From UMGS1387 sp045541355 (GTDB taxonomy: Bacteria > Bacillota > Clostridia > Oscillospirales > CAG-382): DNA of 39,967 nucleotides. The notes below the pieces were generated by a model, which saw nothing but the letters and a program-made list of their open reading frames with translations, made no database searches and was not told the origin of the DNA. Below, one piece after another: positions 32,793 to 39,967 of this stretch (position 1 is the first letter of the stretch; each line of letters opens with the position of its first letter). Location: the NCBI GenBank assembly GCA_045541355.1, contig JAZQIW010000113.1:1-39967 (forward strand). Reading direction: 5' to 3'. A program made the translations under genes and the position numbers.

Positions 32793-34091
32793 ATGAAAGA
32801 ACAGCTTAGAGTTATTGTTATCGGTGCAGGTAACAGAGGCCAGACTTATTGCCGTCATATGGTTTCAATGGATGAGGGCACAAAGTATAAAATTGTCGGC
32901 GTAGCAGAGCCTGATGATGTAAGACGCAAGCACGTACAGAAAATCTATAACATACCCGATGAAAATGTGTTTACAACATGGGAGGATATACTTGACAGAC
33001 CGAAGTTTGCTGATGTTGCCATTGTATCCACAATGGATAGAATGCATTACGGCCCTGCAATGAAGGCGATAGAGCTGGGATATGATTTGCTTCTTGAAAA
33101 GCCCGTTTCCCCCGAGCCCTCCGAGTGTGCAGATATACTTAAGGCAGCAAGAGAAAAAGGCACAAAAATCATGGTATGCCATGTTCTCAGATATACCTCT
33201 GCATTCAGAGCGCTCAGAAGTATTATCCAGTCAGGAAAGCTTGGCAGGGTTATGTCAGTAATACATACCGAGGCAGTCGGAAACATCCACCAGAGCCATA
33301 GCTTTGTCCGCGGCAGATGGGGTAACAGTACAGAGACAAGTCCCATGCTTTTGCAGAAGAGCTGCCATGACCTTGATATAATTCAATGGCTTCTTAATAA
33401 AAAGTGTAAAAAAATTCAGTCCTTCGGTTCATTAAAATACTTTGTAAAGGAAAACGCACCCGAGGGAGCACCTAAGTATTGTCATGAAGGCTGTCCCGCG
33501 GCAAAGGATTGTCATTATGAAGCAAGTAACATTTATTATAACATTTCTCCTAACTGGCTAAAGCACGCATTTACAAAGCCCTTTGACAGCGAAGAAGAAA
33601 AAAGGAAGGCGTTCTTGGAATCCCAGTACGCGCGGTGCGTATATCAGTGCGATAATGATGTTGTTGACCACCAGACTGTAAACATGGAGTTCGAAGACGG
33701 AATAACGGTTGTGTTCTCAATGAATGCTTTCAATAAGGGCGGTAGAAGCACAAGAGTCATGGGTACTGAAGGGGAGCTTTACTTTGAGGATGACCTTGCA
33801 AGCGCAAAGTTCTTCAATTTTGCCACAAGACAGTATGAAGAGCTTCTCACAAACGAAGCATCTGTCGATGCATCCATTAACGGCGGTCATGGCGGAGGAG
33901 ACACAGGTATTGTTGCTGTTCTTTATGACTATATAAATGACCGTATTTCTCCCGAGGAGGTAAGCGAGATTGGTATTTCCATTGAAAACCATATGCTTGT
34001 TTTTGCCGCAGAAGAGTCAAGAAAAACCGATACAGTTGTTTCTATTAAAGATTATAACGATAGAATTATGGGTGAAGGTTTTAAGTTTTAA
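32793..34091 (+). CDS. Gfo/Idh/MocA-family NAD(P)-dependent oxidoreductase
   Basis: 432 residues. The N-terminal Rossmann motif is VIGAGNRGQTY; the LLEKPVSPEPSECADIL segment has the family's EKP lysine, and SCHDLDIIQWLL supplies the catalytic-site His/Asp. The C-terminal half is the alpha/beta substrate domain. These enzymes usually oxidise or reduce sugars, inositols or glycosides; the substrate cannot be predicted. A cysteine group CHEGCPAAKDC (three Cys, C-x3-C-x5-C) near residue 230 could bind metal, and occurs in some relatives. The start is ATG 32793 or the adjacent GTG 32790, which is better spaced from GGAGG. It is monocistronic between its own promoter and terminator. Confidence 0.87.
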   Translation: MKEQLRVIVIGAGNRGQTYCRHMVSMDEGTKYKIVGVAEPDDVRRKHVQKIYNIPDENVFTTWEDILDRPKFADVAIVSTMDRMHYGPAMKAIELGYDLLLEKPVSPEPSECADILKAAREKGTKIMVCHVLRYTSAFRALRSIIQSGKLGRVMSVIHTEAVGNIHQSHSFVRGRWGNSTETSPMLLQKSCHDLDIIQWLLNKKCKKIQSFGSLKYFVKENAPEGAPKYCHEGCPAAKDCHYEASNIYYNISPNWLKHAFTKPFDSEEEKRKAFLESQYARCVYQCDNDVVDHQTVNMEFEDGITVVFSMNAFNKGGRSTRVMGTEGELYFEDDLASAKFFNFATRQYEELLTNEASVDASINGGHGGGDTGIVAVLYDYINDRISPEEVSEIGISIENHMLVFAAEESRKTDTVVSIKDYNDRIMGEGFKF

Positions 34092-34107
34092 TAGTATTTG
34101 AAATAGT

Positions 34108-34140
34108 AAAATCCGCTTTGTACGAAGCGGATTTTTTGTT
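34108..34140 (+). terminator. Terminator after the oxidoreductase gene
   Basis: A 9-bp perfect stem AATCCGCTT / AAGCGGATT (34110-34133) with a 6-nt loop, followed by TTTTGTT and preceded by an A-run. Confidence 0.9.
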
Positions 34141-34199
34141 TAATATGCAATTTGTGTATAACTCTGTCGAGGGAAAACGTGAATTTGCAAGATGCTTGG

Positions 34200-34228
34200 T
34201 TGACAAAGGCAAATGATTGTGATAGAAT
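34200..34228 (+). promoter_or_regulatory. Promoter of the PHP phosphatase gene
   Basis: TTGACA (34200-34205) and TAGAAT (34223-34228), spacer 17 bp, about 30 bp before the start. Confidence 0.86.
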
Positions 34229-34259
34229 AGAATAAATAAATAAAAAGGAAGCGAATTTG

Positions 34260-34979
34260 ATGATTGATATGCACTCGCATAGCCTACCCGGTGTTGACGA
34301 CGGCGCAAAAACAATCCGCGACAGCCTTTCCATGCTTTCAATGGCAAAACAACAGGGAGTAACTCTTGTTGCCGCAACACCCCACTGTATTACAGACAGA
34401 GAGGAGGGTGTGGCAGAATTTGTCAGGAAAAGACAAGCAGCCTATGAAGCTTTAAAAAAAGCTATTGAAGAGGACGGTGGCGATTACCCTGATGTTATCT
34501 ACGGTGCCGAGGTTTACCTTGGCTGTGACATCAGCGAGTTTTCCAATCTCCATGACCTTTGTTATCAGAACACAGACTACATACTTCTTGAGATGCCGTC
34601 AGGCTATTCCTGTGAGGATTTGTCAGAGTGGATTTATAATATTTCCACTAAGGGACTAAGGCCCGTAATTGCCCATGTTGACAGATATTCGAGGTATAAA
34701 CAGTTTATGGATGAGTTCAATTCCGTAACGGGAATGGTATACCAGATTAATGCCTCTGAATTTGAGACAATGGCATCGAGACGTCTTGTAAAAAGCATCT
34801 TAAAACGCCACGACAGGATAATTGTGTCGTCGGATATGCATAATTGTACTACACGTCCCTGCAATATGCTCGATGCATATAACTCTGCCATGAAAAAATT
34901 CCCGAAAGATTGTGATATGCTGTTTAAAACGGGTGCTGAATGTATAGTAAATAACGCAGAGTTTAGGGTGAAAAAGTAA
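34260..34979 (+). CDS. PHP-domain protein-tyrosine phosphatase, CpsB/YwqE family
   Basis: 239 residues beginning MIDMHSHSLPGVDDGAKT; the HxH metal motif (DMHSHSLPGVDDG), the ATPHC motif, the YGAEVYL strand, IAHVDRY and SSDMHNC together identify the CpsB/CapC/YwqE manganese-dependent tyrosine phosphatases. These dephosphorylate bacterial tyrosine kinases that control capsule or exopolysaccharide export. The cognate kinase and modulator (CpsC/CpsD) are not in the window, and the gene is a single-gene unit. The start is ATG 34260; the preceding in-frame TTG is less likely although AGGA suits either. Confidence 0.9.
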   Translation: MIDMHSHSLPGVDDGAKTIRDSLSMLSMAKQQGVTLVAATPHCITDREEGVAEFVRKRQAAYEALKKAIEEDGGDYPDVIYGAEVYLGCDISEFSNLHDLCYQNTDYILLEMPSGYSCEDLSEWIYNISTKGLRPVIAHVDRYSRYKQFMDEFNSVTGMVYQINASEFETMASRRLVKSILKRHDRIIVSSDMHNCTTRPCNMLDAYNSAMKKFPKDCDMLFKTGAECIVNNAEFRVKK

Positions 34980-34994
34980 AAGAATTAAAAATTG

Positions 34995-35025
34995 GCTGAG
35001 TGCATGACACTCAGCTTTTGTTTTG
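34995..35025 (+). terminator. Terminator after the PHP phosphatase gene
   Basis: An 8-bp perfect stem GCTGAGTG / CACTCAGC (34995-35015) with a 5-nt loop, followed by TTTTGTTTTG. It sits just before the convergent cytidine deaminase stop. Confidence 0.9.
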
Positions 35026-35026
35026 C

Positions 35027-35422
35027 TTATTTTATCCACCATTCAGGTGTAAGGTCGCTCATTCTGACAGTTTTTTCGCATTCCATGTCCAACATGATTT
35101 CTATATCTCCGTAAGAGTCAGGCATAAGCTGTACCATAAGCTCTCTGCAGGCACCGCATGGGGCACCTGTTTTGCCGTCAGGCATTATGGCAAGAACCTT
35201 GTCAATTTCATTTTCACCGCAGGTCAGCATATTGAAAATTGCGTTTCTTTCTGCACATATTCCAAGAGTGGAGCAGGTGTCAACACATACACCTGTGTAA
35301 ATTCTGCCGGTTTTTGAGAGAATCGCGGCAGCAACACCGCCTGCCTCTACATATTCAGATACCTTTCTCGGACTTTGAACCGAAAGAGCTGCGTTGTATA
35401 AATCATTCCAGATTTTTTCCAT
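35027..35422 (-). CDS. Cytidine deaminase-like zinc enzyme
   Basis: 131 residues. The zinc and proton-shuttle motif CAERNAIF (about 57-64) and the second zinc motif PCGACRE (about 88-94) define the CDA fold. The family deaminates cytidine or deoxycytidine to the uridine form; blasticidin-S deaminase-like relatives share the same motifs, so the substrate is not certain. GGAG precedes the ATG. It is the last gene of the kinase-peptidase-amidohydrolase unit, 38 bp after the amidohydrolase stop. That gap holds a short GC-rich hairpin (CGGCG at 35443 with CGCCG at 35456), so expression might differ from the upstream genes. Confidence 0.88.
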   Translation of the reverse strand: MEKIWNDLYNAALSVQSPRKVSEYVEAGGVAAAILSKTGRIYTGVCVDTCSTLGICAERNAIFNMLTCGENEIDKVLAIMPDGKTGAPCGACRELMVQLMPDSYGDIEIMLDMECEKTVRMSDLTPEWWIK

Positions 35423-35460
35423 TTTAGTCTCCTTTTATGTAACGGCGAAAGATAACGCCG

Positions 35461-36648
35461 CTATTCTGCTGTTGTATCCAAAGCGTTGCAGGCAAAAACC
35501 ATACAGCCCGTGATAAGAGCGTTTTCGTCAAATATCGCCTTGGGATTGTGTAGAGGGTAACTGTATCCGTCACTTGTTCTTCCCGCCGCTATTGCAATAG
35601 ATACCGATGGCAGCGCCTGACTTATATACGAGAAATCCTCCGAGCCCTGTATCTTGGATTTTGTATCTTTAATGACTATAACCTTGTCTTGTCCCAAAAG
35701 CTTTTGTAAACTGTTCTTTGTAATGTCAAGAAACTGCCTGTTGTTGATAAGGCATGGACAAGAAGATGTATATTCGATGTCGGCTGTGCATCTTAGACTT
35801 TCAGCAATACCTTTTGTGATTTCTTCAAATCTTAGTTTGATGTATTTCCTTGCTTCCTCGTCAAAGCATCTCAGACTTCCGCCAAAGGAAACGGTGTCGG
35901 GAATTACGTTTGCATTGTCGCCGCCATGAATATAGCCCTGTGTCATTATGAATTTCTCGTGTATTGAAAGCTCGCGTGTTTTAATTTCGTCAAGTGTTGT
36001 TATAATTTTGCATAAGGCATATATCGGGTCAATGCCGATAGAAGGCGATGAGCCGTGACAGCCTTTTCCTTTTACGGTAACCTTATAAAAGTCTGCCGAC
36101 GGTGCAGAGGGAGTGTCGTATGATAATAATACACTTCCTGTCGGAATTTCGCTGTCGGTTAAAACATGAACGGTAACAGCACAGTCTGCGCCATTAAGAG
36201 CACCTTCGTCTATCATGTGCTTTGCACCGCAAAGTAACTCTTCACCGGGCTGAAATAGAAAAATAACATTTGCCGAAAGGCTCTCCTTCATGCCCGCCAA
36301 AAGCTCGGCACAGCCAAGAAGCATTGCTGTGTGCATATCGTGACCGCACGCATGCATATTGCCTGATTTGCAGGCAAAATCAAGACCTGTTTTCTCTTCT
36401 ATTTTAAGTGCATCAATGTCTGCACGAAGAAGAACTGTTTTTTTGGTGTTTGAAGAAAATAGTTTTCCCAAAACGCCGTTTTTGCCAATAAAACGGCACT
36501 CAATCCCCAGTGAAGAAAGAGTGTCGTAAATGTATTTTGCACTTTTTTGTGTGTCAAAACCCGTTTCTGCATTTTCGTGAAAAAATCTTCTGTGAATAAT
36601 AAGTCTTTCTCTGATGTTGTCGCATTCTTGTTTGAGCTTGTCAATCAA
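35461..36648 (-). CDS. M20-family metal-dependent amidohydrolase
   Basis: 395 residues. N-terminal RRFFHENAETGFDTQKSA, then RADIDALKI, the metal-ligand motif HACGHDMHTAMLLG, FLFQPGEE with the catalytic glutamates, and late GSEDFSYISQALPS, all typical of the M20D subfamily (IAA-amino acid, hippurate and N-acyl-amino-acid hydrolases, often using Cys/His in HACGHD). It cleaves an acyl or aminoacyl amide; the substrate is unknown. The start is a TTG at 36648 that overlaps the stop of the S26-like gene (TTGA), with AGGGTGA upstream. That implies translational coupling to the peptidase gene. Confidence 0.9.
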   Translation of the reverse strand: MIDKLKQECDNIRERLIIHRRFFHENAETGFDTQKSAKYIYDTLSSLGIECRFIGKNGVLGKLFSSNTKKTVLLRADIDALKIEEKTGLDFACKSGNMHACGHDMHTAMLLGCAELLAGMKESLSANVIFLFQPGEELLCGAKHMIDEGALNGADCAVTVHVLTDSEIPTGSVLLSYDTPSAPSADFYKVTVKGKGCHGSSPSIGIDPIYALCKIITTLDEIKTRELSIHEKFIMTQGYIHGGDNANVIPDTVSFGGSLRCFDEEARKYIKLRFEEITKGIAESLRCTADIEYTSSCPCLINNRQFLDITKNSLQKLLGQDKVIVIKDTKSKIQGSEDFSYISQALPSVSIAIAAGRTSDGYSYPLHNPKAIFDENALITGCMVFACNALDTTAE

Positions 36649-37106
36649 TTACTTTCACCCTTAATGATTTTCCTCAAAAAGTGCTTGATTCTCTGAAGCT
36701 TTTTTTTGGTTGATTTGTGAAAATGTTTTCCGTCAGAGTGGATTTTGTGCTTGTCAAAAATATTGCCGTCCGCTTTTCTGACTTCTTTTACAACAGCAAG
36801 AATCTGCTCGCGTTTAATGCCCTTTTCGAGTATGTATTGATTGTCTCCGCACATTGTATAATGCCCGTTTTTTATCTTCATTATGCGGTGAAGAACATAT
36901 TGACCGCTTAATCGCCTGTAAAGTACAATGTCATATTGCTCAGGAACATCAATTTCTACAAGAACAACACAGTCTTTTCCTTCATAAATTGTTGGGTTCA
37001 TGCTTGTTCCTCTCGGATACAGCACAAACTGTCCGCCATCCTTTATTGATTCCTCAATAACAGGGTAGAAGTCAGCCATTTTTGGCCTTTTTGATAAATC
37101 TATCAC
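36645..37106 (-). CDS. S24/S26-family (signal peptidase I-like) serine peptidase without membrane anchor
   Basis: About 153 residues. Signal-peptidase boxes are recognisable: YPRGTSMNPTIYEG with nucleophile Ser35, YDIVLYRR, YVLHRIMK with His73 at the general-base position (the SipW/eukaryotic-type His instead of Lys), and MCGDNQ at about 85-90. No hydrophobic helix is present at either end and the C-terminus is basic, so it is probably cytosolic, unlike a true signal peptidase. It follows the HPr-kinase-like gene by two bases and overlaps the amidohydrolase. The start is GTG 37106 or ATG 37079 (MADFYPVIEES), which has AAGG six bases upstream. Whether it is an active protease is uncertain. Confidence 0.78.
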   Translation of the reverse strand: MIDLSKRPKMADFYPVIEESIKDGGQFVLYPRGTSMNPTIYEGKDCVVLVEIDVPEQYDIVLYRRLSGQYVLHRIMKIKNGHYTMCGDNQYILEKGIKREQILAVVKEVRKADGNIFDKHKIHSDGKHFHKSTKKKLQRIKHFLRKIIKGESN

Positions 37107-37108
37107 TT

Positions 37109-37810
37109 TTATTTCATTCCTTCATAAGCAACAAGTGCCGCCTCTATGTCCATGTTGCACTTTAGTTTGTAGAATTTTACACTTTGACATAGCTTGTCAA
37201 CCATGTCAAAAAATAATTGAGACTGATTTTCCGTCTCGGGAAGAAGAAGCTGTGTGAATATGCGGCGCAGTGCCGTGTCCTTGTCAATCTCGCATATCTC
37301 GTTATTTTCGCCTCGTTCAAGAAAGCATATGCCGCAGAGAGGAGCTTTTGTGTTAATGTTGTAGCCTTCTTTTCCGCACCACGGAGTGCCGTAAACAATT
37401 GTTTGTCCGTCAATAAACCGTATAATGGGCTTGTCACCGTTGATAATTCTTGCTCTGTCGGGAAATGCGGAGAGCCAGAGCCTCGAGTGGGTGGATTTAC
37501 CGGTGCCGCTTGGTGCGGAAAAAGCATATGCCTTGCCGTCTATTTCAACAACCGATGCGTGCATCACAAAACCATCGTATTCCGAAATTTTCCTTGCAAT
37601 CTGCCTGTAAATTGACAGAGACTCAAGATAGTGATCGGGGTATTCGGAAAGACACGCCTTGTCTTTTTCGTAATCCTCTGCCGTGGGGGTAACCTCAAAG
37701 TCAATGAGGGCGCATTCATCATCAACACGGTATTTCTCGCATATTCGTGTCGTGTACCTGTATTTGTTGTTAATTTTTATGTTAAGGTCTGCTATTCTGT
37801 AAATTGCCAT
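37109..37810 (-). CDS. HPr kinase/PEPCK-like ATPase of an uncharacterised subfamily
   Basis: 233 residues. After a beta-rich N-terminal part come MHASVVEIDGKAYAFSAPSG, the P-loop APSGTGKSTHSRLW (about 99-112, with K105 and S106), an INGDKP motif (D126) and YGTPWCGKEGYN. This is the HPrK-like fold found in stand-alone kinases, including some that phosphorylate ribosomal peptides (for example in lasso-peptide loci), not the full-length HprK of carbon control. It is first in an operon with its own consensus promoter; GAGG precedes the ATG. The substrate is unknown, and no small precursor ORF was recognised next to it. Confidence 0.78.
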   Translation of the reverse strand: MAIYRIADLNIKINNKYRYTTRICEKYRVDDECALIDFEVTPTAEDYEKDKACLSEYPDHYLESLSIYRQIARKISEYDGFVMHASVVEIDGKAYAFSAPSGTGKSTHSRLWLSAFPDRARIINGDKPIIRFIDGQTIVYGTPWCGKEGYNINTKAPLCGICFLERGENNEICEIDKDTALRRIFTQLLLPETENQSQLFFDMVDKLCQSVKFYKLKCNMDIEAALVAYEGMK

Positions 37811-37836
37811 ATTGCCCTCACAAACTGTTTTTTTAT

Positions 37837-37865
37837 ATTATACAATGAATTATACATAATGTCAA
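37837..37865 (-). promoter_or_regulatory. Consensus promoter of the kinase-peptidase-amidohydrolase-deaminase operon
   Basis: On the minus strand TTGACA (37860-37865) and TATAAT (37837-37842), both exact, spacer 17 bp, about 27 bp before the kinase start. Confidence 0.92.
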
Positions 37866-37876
37866 ATTTATTTTAT

Positions 37877-37911
37877 AAAAAAAACACCCCTTGCAGCAAA
37901 AAGTGCAAGGG
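37877..37911 (-). terminator. Terminator after the AICAR formyltransferase gene
   Basis: An 8-bp perfect stem CCCTTGCA / TGCAAGGG (37888-37911) with an 8-nt loop, followed on the minus strand by GTG and TTTTTTTT. Confidence 0.93.
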
Positions 37912-37926
37912 ATGAAAATAAACTGA

Positions 37927-39111
37927 TTAGTGGTGGAAAAGACGCATTCCCGTGAATGCCATTGCAATATTGTACTTGTTGCATGATTCAATAACATTGT
38001 CGTCTCGGATAGAGCCGCCGGGCTGTGCAATAAAGGAAACGCCGCTCTTCTTTGCTCTGTCAATGTTGTCACCGAAGGGGAAGAAAGCATCTGAGCCAAG
38101 GGAAACTCCTGAAATTTTGTCAAGATATTCTCTCTTCTCAGCCTTTGTGAGAGGCTCGGGCTTAACAGAGAAATAATTCTGCCAGAGACCTTCAGCAAGA
38201 ACATCATCGCTGTCTTCTGAAATGTATACATCAATTGTGTTGTCTCTGTCGGGACGGCCGAGCGTTTCAAGGAAGGGAAGAGCAAGTACCTTGGGGTGCT
38301 TTCTGAGATGCCAGTTGTCAGCCTTGTTACCCGCAAGTCTTGTACAGTGGATTCTCGACTGCTGACCTGCTCCGACACCGATAGCCTGACCCTCGTATGC
38401 ATAGCAAACGGAATTTGACTGGGTGTATTTGAGTGTGATGAGCGCAATAATTAGGTCGCGGTATGCTTCGTCTGTAAGCTCCTTGTTGTCTGTAACAACA
38501 TTGGAAAGAAGCGCCTTGTTAATTTCAAAATTGTTTCTGCCCTGTTCAAAGGATATGCCGAATACCTGCTTGATTTCCTTTTCAGCGGGAACGTATTTTT
38601 CATCAATTTTAACTATGTTGTAACCACCCTTCTTCTTGCTCTTTAATATTTCAAGAGCTTCGGGAGAGTAGGAGGGAGCGATGATACCGTCGGAAACCTC
38701 ACGCTTGATAATAAGTGCTGTTGTAACGTCACATTCGTCGGAAAGGGCAATCCAGTCACCGAAGGAGCTCATTCTGTCTGCACCTCTTGCTCTTGCGTAA
38801 GCACAAGCAAGGGGAGATTCGTCAAGACCTTCAATATCGTCAACAAAGCAAGCCTTCTTTAAGTCGTCGGAAAGCTTTACGCCGCAAGCTGCACCTGCAG
38901 GGCTTACGTGCTTGAATGAAGCCGCACAGGGAAGACCGAGTGCTTCCTTTAACTCCTTAACAAGCTGCCATGAGTTGAATGCATCAAGGAAGTTGATGTA
39001 ACCGGGCTTGCCGTTAAGAATTTCAATGGGAAGCTCGGAACCGTCTTCCATGAAAATTCTGGAAGGCTTCTGGTTGGGGTTGCAGCCGTATTTAAGTTCA
39101 AATTCTTTCAT
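37927..39111 (-). CDS. Stand-alone AICAR formyltransferase (PurH C-terminal activity)
   Basis: 394 residues corresponding only to the AICAR transformylase part of bifunctional PurH: LKYGCNPNQKPS, AASFKHVSPAGAACG (with the catalytic Lys-His), YTQSNSVCYAYEGQAIGVGAGQQSRIHC and FFPFGDNIDRAKKSGV, IAQPGGSIRDD. It formylates AICAR with 10-formyl-tetrahydrofolate to give FAICAR, the penultimate step to IMP. The N-terminal IMP cyclohydrolase domain of PurH is absent; a separate cyclohydrolase lies just upstream. The ATG at 39111 has GGAG eight bases upstream; the in-frame GTG at 39120 overlaps that site. Confidence 0.94.
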   Translation of the reverse strand: MKEFELKYGCNPNQKPSRIFMEDGSELPIEILNGKPGYINFLDAFNSWQLVKELKEALGLPCAASFKHVSPAGAACGVKLSDDLKKACFVDDIEGLDESPLACAYARARGADRMSSFGDWIALSDECDVTTALIIKREVSDGIIAPSYSPEALEILKSKKKGGYNIVKIDEKYVPAEKEIKQVFGISFEQGRNNFEINKALLSNVVTDNKELTDEAYRDLIIALITLKYTQSNSVCYAYEGQAIGVGAGQQSRIHCTRLAGNKADNWHLRKHPKVLALPFLETLGRPDRDNTIDVYISEDSDDVLAEGLWQNYFSVKPEPLTKAEKREYLDKISGVSLGSDAFFPFGDNIDRAKKSGVSFIAQPGGSIRDDNVIESCNKYNIAMAFTGMRLFHH

Positions 39112-39138
39112 TTTTAACACTCCGTTTTCAATTTATTT

Positions 39139-39193
39139 GGCTCCCTTGTGTAAAGGGAGCTGTCGGCAGAGCCGACTGAGGGATTGTAAATCC
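39139..39193. repeat. Two-hairpin intergenic repeat element
   Basis: GCTCCCTT / AAGGGAGC (39140-39160) and GTCGGC / GCCGAC (39162-39176) form adjacent perfect stems, followed by TGAGGGATTG and a weak third stem at GGATT / AATCC. The pattern (GGCTCCCTTxxxAAAGGGAGCTGTCxxx...GACTGAGGGATTG) matches, from memory, a short palindromic repeat dispersed in many gut Clostridia genomes. Only one copy was noticed in this window. It fills the gap between the two IMP-forming genes and touches the upstream stop codon. Confidence 0.65.
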
Positions 39194-39936
39194 TACTTGT
39201 TTTTGTTTATAATAATTTCTTCAGCTTCTCCGCTTGCAAGGTCAACTGTTCTTACAAAGAGGGATACCTTGTTGTCTTCGTTTAAGTTTTCCCAGCAAAG
39301 ATCTGCAAGTTCTTTTGCGGTATTAGGCAGAGCTACTTCTTCAGGCTCACCATAGAAGGAGGGAATGGGGTTGCCGTCGCACTTGTAGGTGTGAATGAAA
39401 TGACCTATGCCATTTTCACCTTCGCCGTAGTTGTAGAAGAATCTTCTGCAAACCTCGCCTCTGCCGTTTGCGGATTTGAGAATTGACATCTTGTATGTAA
39501 ATGTGTTTCTCGGGAAGCAATAGTAAAGCACACCTGAAATTCTGGGTGTAAAGTTGGGTGCATCAGGCTCGAACTCACGGGAAGCACATGCTGCCTCAAA
39601 GTCGTCCGTCATACCCTCGCGTGCTTTATCGTTAATGAAGTCGTATATTGTATTTGTCTGGTCGCCGTTTGTGATAATATCTATATTTCCGCCTTTTGCA
39701 GAAAGATAGGGATTATAGATAATAAGGCTGGGATCTGAGAGCTTTGATTCGTCAAAAGCCTTTGTTCTCATACCGCCCTCGTATCTTTCAAAAACTCTGT
39801 TGCGGCTGTTTTCGCTTCTGCCCATGATGAAATAAGCAATCATAGCTTTTTTGCCGTCAGCCGATTTTTCGATTACAATGCCTCTGCCGGGATACGTGTT
39901 GTTCGCAAGTAATTCTTTAAGGTCAAACTTTGCCAT
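39193..39936 (-). CDS. PurO-type IMP cyclohydrolase
   Basis: 247 residues. The N-terminus LLANNTYPGRGIVIEKSADGK, the FIMGRSENSRNRVF segment with conserved Arg/Asn, and IIYNPYLS, NGDQTNTIYDFI match the IMP_cyclohyd (PurO-like) family first known from archaea and also found in Clostridia. It closes FAICAR to IMP, the last step of purine synthesis, and is the natural partner of the formyltransferase encoded downstream. AGGAAA lies before the ATG. The upstream end of the operon is outside the window. Confidence 0.92.
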   Translation of the reverse strand: MAKFDLKELLANNTYPGRGIVIEKSADGKKAMIAYFIMGRSENSRNRVFERYEGGMRTKAFDESKLSDPSLIIYNPYLSAKGGNIDIITNGDQTNTIYDFINDKAREGMTDDFEAACASREFEPDAPNFTPRISGVLYYCFPRNTFTYKMSILKSANGRGEVCRRFFYNYGEGENGIGHFIHTYKCDGNPIPSFYGEPEEVALPNTAKELADLCWENLNEDNKVSLFVRTVDLASGEAEEIIINKNK

Positions 39937-39967
39937 TATTCTGTTTCCTTTCTTTTTTGCCGAAATA

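Noticed and set aside
35443..35460. Short GC hairpin after the amidohydrolase stop as a terminator
   Set aside because: Only five pairs, with no U-tract directly after it; the deaminase ribosome site follows. It is mentioned only as a possible attenuating structure.
1..39967. CRISPR arrays, tRNA, rRNA, tmRNA, SRP RNA, insertion sequences, prophage or integrase genes
   Set aside because: Reading through the window I found no regularly spaced repeats, no tRNA T-loop-like motifs in gaps, and no transposase or integrase motifs. A tRNAscan or Infernal run could still find a short RNA I missed.

Overview
The window looks like a chromosomal stretch from an anaerobic low-to-mid-GC Firmicute of class Clostridia, probably close to the Oscillospiraceae/Ruminococcaceae. 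The evidence is the gene order (ylxM-ffh-rpsP-khpA; plsX-rnc-smc-ftsY; yhbY-nadD-yqeK-LCP-rsfS-leuS), strong AGGAGG-type ribosome sites, near-consensus sigma-A promoters with 17-bp spacers, a tyrosine T-box leader, a ferredoxin:thioredoxin-reductase-like protein and a cohesin/SLH surface protein. The genus cannot be fixed from sequence alone. No rRNA, tRNA, CRISPR array, prophage or insertion sequence was seen.

Layout. 1-1418: 3'-truncated purine permease on the minus strand. 1661-4111: the SRP/ribosome operon ylxM-ffh-rpsP-khpA (minus), with a consensus promoter and a terminator. 4145-4472: monocistronic rpsU with its own promoter and terminator. 4548-23728: an almost gap-free run of 15 minus-strand genes: SpoU rRNA methyltransferase, dprA, topA, plsX, rnc, an Elp3-like radical-SAM protein, smc, ftsY, rdgB, yhbY, nadD, yqeK, an LCP cell-wall ligase, rsfS and leuS. 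It reads as one or a few long information-processing operons. 23915-26074: the plus-strand MEP isoprenoid pair ispD-ispF plus a YjdF/DUF2238-like membrane protein, closed by a strong hairpin. 26092-27634: tyrS (minus) behind a T-box leader with a UAC specifier.

The right third is more accessory. 27661-30502 is a single-chain MmeI-like (type IIL) restriction-methylation enzyme whose recognition segment is markedly AT-richer than its flanks and whose promoter contains a perfect inverted repeat. Divergent from it are a ferredoxin:thioredoxin reductase catalytic-chain-like protein and a thioredoxin. Three single-gene plus-strand units follow: a cohesin-SLH surface protein, a Gfo/Idh/MocA oxidoreductase and a PHP-type tyrosine phosphatase (CpsB/YwqE family). 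On the minus strand is a four-gene operon of an HPr-kinase-like ATPase, a soluble signal-peptidase-like S26 protein, an M20 amidohydrolase and a cytidine deaminase. The window ends with two purine genes encoding AICAR formyltransferase and a PurO-type IMP cyclohydrolase as separate proteins, with a two-hairpin repeat element between them.

The least explained part is the kinase/peptidase/amidohydrolase/deaminase operon at 35027-37865. The kinase and peptidase families resemble those of some ribosomal-peptide maturation loci, but no precursor peptide, RRE/PqqD protein or transporter is visible here.
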